Positions 7,826-14,796 of a DNA stretch of 56,768 bases are shown here, one piece after another; position 1 is the stretch's first letter; each line of letters opens with the position of its first letter. The notes beneath the pieces are model-generated. The model ran no database searches. It was not told the origin of the DNA and saw only the letters and a program-made list of their open reading frames with translations. The translations under genes and the position numbers were made by a program. The DNA comes from a virus, in IMG/VR virus record IMGVR_UViG_3300047462_000407, positions 1 to 56,768 of that record; one strand, written 5' to 3'.

Positions 7826-7899
7826 GGCGTGGTAGTTTAATGGTAGAACACGTGACTTTCACTCACGTAGCCGGGATTCGATTTCCCGTCGCGCCACCA
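7826..7899 (+). tRNA. tRNA-Glu (UUC)
   Basis: Cloverleaf: acceptor GGCGTGG/TCGCGCC, anticodon arm CGTGA-CTTTCAC-TCACG with anticodon TTC, T-arm CGGGA-TTCGATT-TCCCG, discriminator A and encoded CCA. Confidence 0.92.
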
Positions 7900-7902
7900 A
7901 TT

Positions 7903-7973
7903 GGGTATATAATTTAATGGTAAAATACCACATTGTCCATCTGGTTTTGTGAGTTCGATTCTCACTATACTCG
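7903..7973 (+). tRNA. tRNA-Asp (GUC), no encoded CCA
   Basis: Acceptor GGGTATA/TATACTC, T-arm GTGAG-TTCGATT-CTCAC, anticodon loop TTGTCCA giving GTC, discriminator G. One mismatch in the anticodon stem. CCA is not encoded, so maturation needs a CCA-adding enzyme such as the one at 32274-33407. Its 3' end overlaps the stop of the convergent gene at 7965. Confidence 0.75.
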
Positions 7974-9185
7974 TTTCTTTGTTTTATCTGCTGTTAATTT
8001 CAATATTTTTTTTAATTCGTCTGAAATATAACCCTTTAAGAGATAATTAAGCAATTCTGGATGTAAAGATACAGCCATGATTTTACCATTTGGAGTTAAA
8101 TTAATTTTTTTAATTAATTCTGGATGATGTTTTATTAAATAGAATTGCATTGGTTCATGTAATTCTATATCTATTAATATTTCAGGATTTTTTAATATTG
8201 TATCTATTAAAACTTTATTTGATATTTTTTTTGAATAATTAAAATATCTATATGGATATCTTAATAAAAATAATTTTTGTAATTTAACCGATGGTTTTAT
8301 GACATAATCCATATTAGTTGCATTTAAATCAACGGCAGCGATTTTGATGTTTTCTGATGGATTTTTAATTAATTTAAATTCCAATGGGTCTCTTCTTAAT
8401 CTTTCTAATTGTTCTTCTTCTGACATATCGTTTATTTTTAATGCATCTTGACCATGCATCGCAATTATAGAATCTTTCATATCATCTGATATTTTGTCAT
8501 CTAATTTCACTTTTTTGATATTTGGAATTGATTCTAACAACTGTATTGGTTTTGCTGATAAAAAAACCGCTTGTGCTGGAATATCTGATGTTATTTGACC
8601 AGTACCATAATCAACAATACCGTCATAACCTAATTCTCTTAAAATAATATTTAGAAATGTTTGTTTTTTTGAAATTTCACTAAATTTTCTCAACAAGTTA
8701 ATATTTTTTAATAACTCTTCTATAAATTTATGGTTTTTGTCTTCAATGGTAAAATTTAATTCAGATAATACGGCATTATAATCATAATCATCAACTTTTG
8801 AACTTAAATTTTCTGGGTCATTTAAACTCAATTGTTTTTTTAATTTATTCAAAATAACAATTAATTTTTTACAATCTGAATGATATTGTTCCGAACCATA
8901 TTTATCGGAATATATGATATTAAATCCTGGTTTCAATTTGAAAATGTTGATGAATTTACTTCTTCCACCATAATCAAATTGATTTTCTAAAACTCTTTTC
9001 CATGTGGTGATTATTGGATATCCATAAATTCCAACTGGCGTCATTGACCATTGATAACGAGGATTTATGCCAAGTTTTTGTAAATCACCAAATTGATAAA
9101 AAACATCTTTATCGTTTTTATATTTTCCCAATACATCTACAATATCAAGATGACGTTCAAAAAGCATAGTTTCAATTATTTTCAT
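7965..9185 (-). CDS. LGINP-family tagged protein with C-terminal repeats
   Basis: 406 aa. N-terminal tag MKIIETMLFE. Then a domain with YQFGDLQKLGINPR and TPVGIYGYP, and at about residues 195-225 LGYDGIVDYGTG...PAQAVFLS. This two-motif domain is shared with the protein at 37706-38866 and is common in large phages without known function. The C-terminal 150 residues contain degenerate leucine-rich helical repeats, including NPSENIKIAAVDLN, akin to the NPSEQVQ repeats at 56209. ATG follows CATAAATA by 5 nt. Proposed virion-packaged effector (inference). Confidence 0.75.
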   Translation of the reverse strand: MKIIETMLFERHLDIVDVLGKYKNDKDVFYQFGDLQKLGINPRYQWSMTPVGIYGYPIITTWKRVLENQFDYGGRSKFINIFKLKPGFNIIYSDKYGSEQYHSDCKKLIVILNKLKKQLSLNDPENLSSKVDDYDYNAVLSELNFTIEDKNHKFIEELLKNINLLRKFSEISKKQTFLNIILRELGYDGIVDYGTGQITSDIPAQAVFLSAKPIQLLESIPNIKKVKLDDKISDDMKDSIIAMHGQDALKINDMSEEEQLERLRRDPLEFKLIKNPSENIKIAAVDLNATNMDYVIKPSVKLQKLFLLRYPYRYFNYSKKISNKVLIDTILKNPEILIDIELHEPMQFYLIKHHPELIKKINLTPNGKIMAVSLHPELLNYLLKGYISDELKKILKLTADKTKKRV

Positions 9186-9203
9186 TTAATTATTTATGAA
9201 AAT

Positions 9204-9280
9204 TGGTTGACGTTGATGGACTCGAACCACCGACCCGCCCGTTATCATCAGGCTGCTCTACCATGCTGAGCTAAACGTCA
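9204..9280 (-). tRNA. tRNA-Ile (GAU)
   Basis: Minus strand: acceptor TGACGTT/AACGTCA (7 bp), D-arm GCTCAGCATGGTAGAGC, anticodon arm GCCTG-ATGATAA-CGGGC with anticodon GAT, T-arm GGTGG-TTCGAGT-CCATC, discriminator A, encoded CCA. Confidence 0.9.
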
Positions 9281-9308
9281 ATCGCAAAATCTTTATAACT
9301 TGGATTAT

Positions 9309-9815
9309 TTAGGCTGTCAAGTGATATTCAAATGGTTTTGTTTTTATTTTTAATTGTTCAATTTCATTGATAAGAAACAAAGCAATTTTGCCTTCTTCTG
9401 TTAATTTAAATCTGTCATTTATTTTTTCAACAAATTCAAAAGAACGAAGAATCGTAAATGTTTTTGTATCAGATGCAGATAATGGCATCTTAAATTTTTC
9501 AATATTCTGAATGAAATTATGTTGTGCTGGCGATAACCGTTTGTATTTTTTCATAAAGTAATATGATTTAATCCAATTAATCCCAAGTTCTGTTGAACTT
9601 GATTTATAAATTTTATCACTTTCCTTTTCAATTTGTACAAGAGACAATTCATGCAAATGTTTTAAAACGTCAAATATGTTTTTGGATTTTTCACCAAAAT
9701 AATAAATTTCTTTCTCTACAATCATTTCTAAAATGTTGCGTTGATGTATTGTCAAAGGGATTTCATTGAATAACATAAAACCACTTAAACATATAAAAAT
9801 ACGTTTGTCAAACAT
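9309..9815 (-). CDS. Possible duplicated winged-helix protein
   Basis: 168 aa from ATG 9815. Two similar halves are visible: LTIHQRNILEMIVEKE...VLKHLHELSLVQIEK and LSPAQHNFIQNIEKF...ILRSFEFVEKINDRFKLTEEGK. Each looks like a winged helix (helix, helix, turn, strand; the second with the typical L-T-E-E-G-K wing end). A DNA-binding regulator is plausible but not proven. Promoter TTGACA-N17-TATTTT ends 5 nt before the ATG, suggesting a leaderless early transcript. Confidence 0.6.
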   Translation of the reverse strand: MFDKRIFICLSGFMLFNEIPLTIHQRNILEMIVEKEIYYFGEKSKNIFDVLKHLHELSLVQIEKESDKIYKSSSTELGINWIKSYYFMKKYKRLSPAQHNFIQNIEKFKMPLSASDTKTFTILRSFEFVEKINDRFKLTEEGKIALFLINEIEQLKIKTKPFEYHLTA

Positions 9816-9901
9816 CTTCAAAAATAGTTCTATTTATGTTTTTGTCAAAATATTTTTGTCATTATTTTAATAATATGCAGTATATATCTACGGAATTTCA
9901 T

Positions 9902-9929
9902 TTGAGACAAAAGTGACATTACCTATAAT
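9902..9929 (+). promoter_or_regulatory. Sigma70-type promoter for AdoMet decarboxylase
   Basis: TTGAGA (9902-9907), 16-bp spacer, TATAAT (9924-9929). Predicts a leader of about 120 nt before the gene at 10059. Confidence 0.65.
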
Positions 9930-9970
9930 CAGGTATTAGGCAACTGGCATCAAAATTTAATATAAAATAG

Positions 9971-10010
9971 CCTATAAATTATTGCTTAAACCTATAAATT
10001 ATTGCTTAAA
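9971..10010 (+). repeat. Tandem 20-bp direct repeat in a 5' leader
   Basis: CCTATAAATTATTGCTTAAA occurs twice head to tail (9971-9990, 9991-10010) and is followed by TAGG, which can pair with either CCTA. It lies in the untranslated leader of the AdoMet decarboxylase gene; could be an operator pair or alternative RNA hairpins. Confidence 0.8.
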
Positions 10011-10058
10011 TAGGACTTTACGTTAGTTATGAAGAACACATAAATTAGGATTAGAATT

Positions 10059-10445
10059 ATGGCTGATAAAGTAGTTGGTTTTGTTACAGATGGAGATGGA
10101 TGTTATGCTGGAAAACATTTATTGATTGATTTTTTCGATATTGGATATCATGGAACAATTGATGAAATATCTGATGTTTTAGTTGAAGCAGCAAAAGCAA
10201 CTGGTGCAACTGTTTTATTTCATCATTTCCATCCATTTGATGGTGGTGGAGTTACTGGTGTTATTATCTTGGCAGAAAGTCATATTTCTATTCACACATG
10301 GATTTTAGAAAAATTTATATCTATTGATATATTTGTTTGTGGTAATTGTGACCCTTACAAAGCTATTCCTATTTTAGAAAATTATTTTAAACCAGGAAAA
10401 ACAGATGTATTTTATAAAAAACGTGGAATTATAGTTGAATCATAA
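10059..10445 (+). CDS. speH: S-adenosylmethionine decarboxylase proenzyme
   Basis: 128 aa, the size of the short prokaryotic class. G-K-H-L-L-I-D-F-F-D near the start, then A-E-S-H-I-S-I-H-T-W with the self-cleavage Glu-Ser (pyruvoyl precursor Ser about residue 74), then I-D-I-F-V-C-G-N-C-D-P with the acid/base Cys. The usual PE after HTW is replaced by IL. The enzyme makes decarboxylated AdoMet for spermidine; phage copies are known from marine T4-like viruses. The ribosome site is weak (AGGATTAG). Confidence 0.92.
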   Translation: MADKVVGFVTDGDGCYAGKHLLIDFFDIGYHGTIDEISDVLVEAAKATGATVLFHHFHPFDGGGVTGVIILAESHISIHTWILEKFISIDIFVCGNCDPYKAIPILENYFKPGKTDVFYKKRGIIVES

Positions 10446-10467
10446 ATAATTATATTAGGAGACAATT

Positions 10468-10908
10468 ATGTTAGCAATTCTTGGTAGTGTATTTGGAAAT
10501 ATATTTACGAATATTAAAACATATGCGATTATTTTTGGTGTTATTTTAGCATTAGGGTTAGCTGGATACGTTTGGTATAAATTATCCTCTGATGAAGCAA
10601 CTATTAATACTTTAACACAGAATAATAAAACATTGACTACGGCTGTTGCTACCATACAAAAAACGGAACAAGGTTTACAAACAGATATTCAAAATGTTCA
10701 AGCAGCGACAGCAAAAGCAAATGCTAATATATCTGCAATTCAAACCAATACAGCCAAAAACGCACAAAATATTCAATCAAAAGATTATGATACTGCTGGA
10801 ACAACAAATTCGACAGCATTAACGACAACTGTGAATACTGATGTTGCGAATATTTTTAATCAGATTGCAACATCATCTGGTGCAACTGTATCAGGAGCAT
10901 CAAAATGA
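10468..10908 (+). CDS. Inner-membrane spanin-like protein (Rz-like)
   Basis: 146 aa: one N-terminal transmembrane segment (about residues 18-38, YAIIFGVILALGLAGYVWYKL) followed by a long coiled-coil periplasmic region rich in Ala/Gln/Asn/Thr. AGGAGA precedes the ATG and a CATAAATA box lies upstream. Stop overlaps the lipoprotein start (ATGA), the usual Rz/Rz1 layout. Expected to join inner and outer membranes during lysis. Confidence 0.75.
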   Translation: MLAILGSVFGNIFTNIKTYAIIFGVILALGLAGYVWYKLSSDEATINTLTQNNKTLTTAVATIQKTEQGLQTDIQNVQAATAKANANISAIQTNTAKNAQNIQSKDYDTAGTTNSTALTTTVNTDVANIFNQIATSSGATVSGASK

Positions 10909-11264
10909 AAAAACTATTATTACTGGGATTTTTGGGATTGGCTGCTTGTGGACAGACACAAGTGGTTACAACACCAACATTAGCGCCATTAGCGCCTGTT
11001 GCTGCACCTGTAGTATCTCCATTGGTTTTAAATTCTGTTCAGTTTAAAGTTTTGAATTCTGCTGATATTCAGGCATTAGCTGAATCATTAGATAAATCAA
11101 AATCAAATGTTGTTATTTTTACATTGACGCCACAACAGTATAAAAATTTGATGTTAAATTTGAATTCAATTAATGGATATATGCAACAACAAGATGAAGT
11201 TGCTAAATTATTTGAACAAATTAATGCAGAACGTTCTAGTGAGGCGACTTTACCATCAAAATGA
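10905..11264 (+). CDS. Outer-membrane spanin-like lipoprotein (Rz1-like)
   Basis: 119 aa. Lipoprotein signal MKKLLLLGFLGLAAC with lipobox L-A-A-C (Cys15), then a Pro/Ala/Val-rich stretch as in Rz1, then a C-terminal domain with VVIFTLTPQQYKNLMLNLN typical of spanin proteins in T4-like marine phages. Partner of the 10468 gene. Confidence 0.75.
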   Translation: MKKLLLLGFLGLAACGQTQVVTTPTLAPLAPVAAPVVSPLVLNSVQFKVLNSADIQALAESLDKSKSNVVIFTLTPQQYKNLMLNLNSINGYMQQQDEVAKLFEQINAERSSEATLPSK

Positions 11265-11270
11265 ATACAA

Positions 11271-12170
11271 TTATTTTGCTTTTAGTTGTTGCTTTAGTTG
11301 ATTTTGTAATCTTTTCAAATCTTTTTTTGAAAATACTTCAAGAACTTCATCATTAGCAAAAGTTACCGTAGCCAAGGATTTTTTATTTTCTTCATAGTGA
11401 AAATCTATATATAGAATGTTGTTTTTGTTTTCCAAGAATAATTTTTCCTTATTTGGGTTTTGCACTTCACAAAAATCATACACACGAAGTTCATTAATAT
11501 CAACTTCTATTTGAAATTTCTGTCTGATATTTTCAACATAACCAATTAATTCATCATAGGATAGATAACCGCGTTTAGGGTCAAATATATTTTTATTAAA
11601 ATTTTCAATATAAAATTTTGAAAATTCTGAAAATACTTGATTATTTTCATATTTTTCTTTAAATTGTAGCATGATATCGCCAATTTTATATCTCTTGACT
11701 ATATTACCAAAAATCATATCACCTTTTTTGTTGTTACAATCTACACAAAGAATTTGTCTATTCGCTAATGAAGCAAGACCACCTTTTGATTCTGGAAGAA
11801 TATGGTCTGAATTAAACGGTGTTAATTTAAAATGTGTTTTCTCTTTTGTAAAACTTTTTTTCAAAAACATTACTGTATAGGCATTTGTTTTGCGATGTTT
11901 TAATTCAAAAACTAAATTTGGTTCATCGCCACAAATAGCGCATTTAAAATCAAAACAACAAAATACTTTTAAAGAATTTGAAATATAAACCATTTCACCA
12001 TTCGACAATGGAAAAAAACTTTTGTATGTAATTTTTGAATTGTTGTTTTTAATGCTATCTTCTAAAACAGATTTTTTCATTGATTGAACAACGGTATCAA
12101 CATCTTCGCGAATGTTTAAAATGTGATAACCACGAAATCTTTTAGGATATGTTGTGAACAAATTATTCAT
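11271..12170 (-). CDS. HNH endonuclease (free-standing)
   Basis: 299 aa. Core HNH with zinc cysteines: C-A-I-C-G-D-E, then H-I-L-P-E-S-K-G-G (catalytic His), N-R-Q-I-L-C-V-D-C-N-N-K-K-G-D. N- and C-terminal extensions are unrecognised. The ATG overlaps the stop of the RNA ligase C-half (ATGA), so it is co-translated with a split-intein gene, the neighbourhood expected of a homing endonuclease. Confidence 0.85.
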   Translation of the reverse strand: MNNLFTTYPKRFRGYHILNIREDVDTVVQSMKKSVLEDSIKNNNSKITYKSFFPLSNGEMVYISNSLKVFCCFDFKCAICGDEPNLVFELKHRKTNAYTVMFLKKSFTKEKTHFKLTPFNSDHILPESKGGLASLANRQILCVDCNNKKGDMIFGNIVKRYKIGDIMLQFKEKYENNQVFSEFSKFYIENFNKNIFDPKRGYLSYDELIGYVENIRQKFQIEVDINELRVYDFCEVQNPNKEKLFLENKNNILYIDFHYEENKKSLATVTFANDEVLEVFSKKDLKRLQNQLKQQLKAK

Positions 12171-12961
12171 TGGTATTCTGTTGGTTCCGAACCATCTTTT
12201 GCTTTTCTTAACAAGTAATTCGGAGAAATAAATTTTGCAATTTTTCTACCATATTTTATATGAGTATTTTCAGTTGTAGATGTGACAACTACACCTTCAC
12301 GAATATGTTTTCCACCAAGTGTTGATGGACCATCTCTGAATTTTAAAATGGTTTCATAATTATAAGGACCAACATATAAAGCAGGAATCATTTTTGCAAA
12401 TTCCTGGTTTTCAAAAATTTTCAATAAATCATCATAAGGCAAAAACTGATTGTTTACTGCCACATCAAAAATACCAACAGTTGGGTTTGAAAAACCATAA
12501 TCCAAATCCTGAATACCCTTTCCATAAATTTCACCAAAAACATGAATTGTTTTTGCATTATAGGTTTTAGCTATTTCTTCCAACCAAACAATAAATCCTT
12601 TTGCAACCATCGTCAACAAAGTTCTATGATAAAGATTATCTTGGTTTGTTTTTACAGTTTTTGAATATTTTTTGTTTATCCAATTTCTGATAAATTTAAT
12701 CGGAATTTTCTTAGAAATTTTTGGTTTAATTAATTGAGTATCCTTAAACACAAAACCTTTGGCGTGTAAGCCCTTGGAAGCGGCGTACAGGCTTCCATTA
12801 TATAATTCTTGGTGTTGTAAGCCAGGAACATATCCGAAGCACACGTGGGAGTTATGAATTAAAATACCATTCGCAAAAAAATTATGTGTATTTCTTATTT
12901 GCAAATCATATCTCTTCGAGGTATTTTGTACTTTCTTCACAGATTTTATTTTTACAATCAT
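12167..12961 (-). CDS. RNA ligase C-half with C-terminal split intein
   Basis: 264 aa; GGAGA precedes ATG 12961. Residues 1-37 are a C-intein: Y-D-L-Q-I-R-N-T-H-N-F-F-A-N-G-I-L-I-H-N, with block F/G ending His-Asn and +1 Ser. Residues 38-264 are the C-extein: H-V-F-G-E-I-Y-G-K-G (nucleotidyltransferase motif III region), I-R-E-G-V-V-V (motif IV) and K-F-I-S-P-N-Y-L-L-R-K (motif V lysine). After trans-splicing with the 13064-13909 product it gives a 410-aa Rnl5-like ligase. Followed by an HNH gene. Confidence 0.92.
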   Translation of the reverse strand: MIVKIKSVKKVQNTSKRYDLQIRNTHNFFANGILIHNSHVCFGYVPGLQHQELYNGSLYAASKGLHAKGFVFKDTQLIKPKISKKIPIKFIRNWINKKYSKTVKTNQDNLYHRTLLTMVAKGFIVWLEEIAKTYNAKTIHVFGEIYGKGIQDLDYGFSNPTVGIFDVAVNNQFLPYDDLLKIFENQEFAKMIPALYVGPYNYETILKFRDGPSTLGGKHIREGVVVTSTTENTHIKYGRKIAKFISPNYLLRKAKDGSEPTEYQ

Positions 12962-13063
12962 CTAAATTCTCCATTACCATGTTTAACAGTTCTGATACAT
13001 AAATCCAATTTTTATTAATATCATCTTCCCATATAAGAGAAATTACAATGTAATTTTTCAAGT

Positions 13064-13909
13064 TTAGTCTATTAAAACGTTTTCATTTCCAATTAAATCT
13101 TCAACTTTTCTATAACATTCTAAATCTGGTAACCATATTGGATGGTTACCAGTAAGTTTTATAGAAATTCCGTTTTCTAATTCTATTTCATACCAATCAT
13201 CATTATCATTTAACACAGAAGTTGCTTCTAAAATTTCGTAAATTATTTCTTTTGATGTTATATCAAATGCTTTAACATGACATCCTTCTTTATCAATCAA
13301 ATCTTTGATTTTTATCTTGCCATATTCAATAGTTTCAATTATTGTATTTGCATCGGCACATCCATGGGCTTTTTCTAAAACCCTAACCATTTCTCCTTCA
13401 TCGAATAGTGTTGGGCGACTTTGGATATTTTCAAAATCATATTTCATATTATAATCATGTAAAACACAATAATTACCACTCATCGAAGATGGGATTGGTG
13501 CTTCGTATTTTTCAATTTCTAAAAATTTTGAAACATCCATATCAACATCGACAGAAATTTTTTCATTTTTGGTTTCAAGAATGTCGCCATTCAAAGGATA
13601 AATCAAACCTTGAGAAAAAGTTCCACGAAGTCTTTTTGCTTTTACAATATTTCCATTTGGACCAGATAAAACCCCTTTTTCTAATTCTTCATTCCAAAGA
13701 CCAATTTTTTTTAAAACCCACTCTGGTACAACGGCTGCTTCTGGAATATAAACAACTTTGTCGCCTTTTTTGAGAGTATGATTACCATCAGAATCTTTGC
13801 CTTGAATACAAATGTATCCATCAATTTTGACAAGCGAAAGTCTGTCAGAATTTGGCAAATCCAAAACATCTTCTTCAATAGTTTTAACTGGAACTATAAA
13901 ATTAGCCAT
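13064..13909 (-). CDS. RNA ligase N-half with N-terminal split intein
   Basis: 281 aa from ATG 13909 (AAAGGAGA upstream; the 7-residue longer frame is rejected). Residues 1-183 are the N-extein: an OB-like N-terminal module as in DraRnl-type (Rnl5) ligases, then the adenylation domain up to V-L-E-K-A-H-G, where K180 is the nucleotidyl-accepting motif I lysine. Residues 184-281 are the N-intein (13067-13360): C-A-D-A-N-T-I-I-E-T block A and G-N-H-P-I-W block B. The intein interrupts the catalytic loop KAHG|S, so neither half can act alone. Likely role: tRNA/RNA repair. Confidence 0.92.
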   Translation of the reverse strand: MANFIVPVKTIEEDVLDLPNSDRLSLVKIDGYICIQGKDSDGNHTLKKGDKVVYIPEAAVVPEWVLKKIGLWNEELEKGVLSGPNGNIVKAKRLRGTFSQGLIYPLNGDILETKNEKISVDVDMDVSKFLEIEKYEAPIPSSMSGNYCVLHDYNMKYDFENIQSRPTLFDEGEMVRVLEKAHGCADANTIIETIEYGKIKIKDLIDKEGCHVKAFDITSKEIIYEILEATSVLNDNDDWYEIELENGISIKLTGNHPIWLPDLECYRKVEDLIGNENVLID

Positions 13910-13992
13910 GATATCTCCTTTAAAACCCATATTAACATAAAAATAATTTTTGACAAGTATTATAGCTAGATTTAATGATGATAAATAGATTT

Positions 13993-14742
13993 ATGAAAAA
14001 AAATCCATATAAAATTTTAGGTGTATCTGAAACTGCTACACCAGAAGAAATAAAAAATGCGTTTCGTTCCAAAGCAAAAGAATTTCATCCAGATATTAAT
14101 AAAAGTTCTGATGCGGAAGAAAAATTTAAAGAAATACAAAATGCATATCAGGAAATAAAAGATGGTCCAAAATCTGACCCAAATCCTATGTTTAATGATT
14201 TTGCTTATACGAATATATGGGAATTTTTTAATCAAGCTGGACAACAAAGACAGCAGAGAAATTCAGATTTTCATGTTCAATTTTCAATTACATTAGAACA
14301 AGCGTATTTTGGTACAGAATTAAGTTTAGAAATTGATGGCAAATCTATTAAAGTTGCTGTTCCACCAGGAATAGATACTGGTGATAAATTAAGAATTGCT
14401 GGTGCTGCAAAAAGTAATCCTAATTTGGCAGCAGGAGATGTATTTTTGATTATGATGGTTCAGGAACATCCCATCTATAAAAGGAACAAGAAAAATTTAA
14501 TGATAGCCAAAGAAGTTAATATTATGGAACTATTGTTGAATAAGCCTATTTTTGTCAAAACAATTGATGGTAATGATGTTGAATTAACAATACCCAAGAG
14601 TTTTAATACTGATGAAATGATTAGAGTACCATTCAAAGGAATGAAATCTGGTAATGATATTGGTGATATGTTAGTTGATTTAATTATAAAGATTGATGCT
14701 TTAACAGAAAAACAAAAGAGTGCGCTTTTTTCAATTGACTAA
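13993..14742 (+). CDS. DnaJ-type (CbpA-like) co-chaperone
   Basis: 249 aa from MKKNPYKILGV, the canonical J-domain start; a TAAATA box is 5 nt upstream. J-domain residues 1-65 with HPD at 32-34, a short Gly-poor linker, then the two substrate-binding beta-barrels (FHVQFSITLEQAYFGTE..., VPPGIDTGDKLRI) and a C-terminal dimerisation part. No zinc-finger domain, so type B/CbpA-like. It would stimulate host DnaK. It is followed 54 nt later by a ClpA-like unfoldase. Confidence 0.92.
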   Translation: MKKNPYKILGVSETATPEEIKNAFRSKAKEFHPDINKSSDAEEKFKEIQNAYQEIKDGPKSDPNPMFNDFAYTNIWEFFNQAGQQRQQRNSDFHVQFSITLEQAYFGTELSLEIDGKSIKVAVPPGIDTGDKLRIAGAAKSNPNLAAGDVFLIMMVQEHPIYKRNKKNLMIAKEVNIMELLLNKPIFVKTIDGNDVELTIPKSFNTDEMIRVPFKGMKSGNDIGDMLVDLIIKIDALTEKQKSALFSID

Positions 14743-14796
14743 CCTTAAATCTTATATTACGTTGATTTCAGAAATCTAATCATAGGGATATAAAAT

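Noticed and set aside
9971-10010. CRISPR array
   Set aside because: Only two contiguous repeats without spacers; no cas genes anywhere in the window.
9930-10058. SAM riboswitch in the AdoMet decarboxylase leader
   Set aside because: I could not fit the conserved cores of SAM-I, SAM-II or SAM-V; kept only as a repeat-containing leader.
12906-13061. 51-codon TTG ORF between the two RNA ligase halves on the minus strand
   Set aside because: It lacks a ribosome site and its last 56 nt overlap the C-intein gene in another frame; the sequence looks protein-like but is not enough to call.
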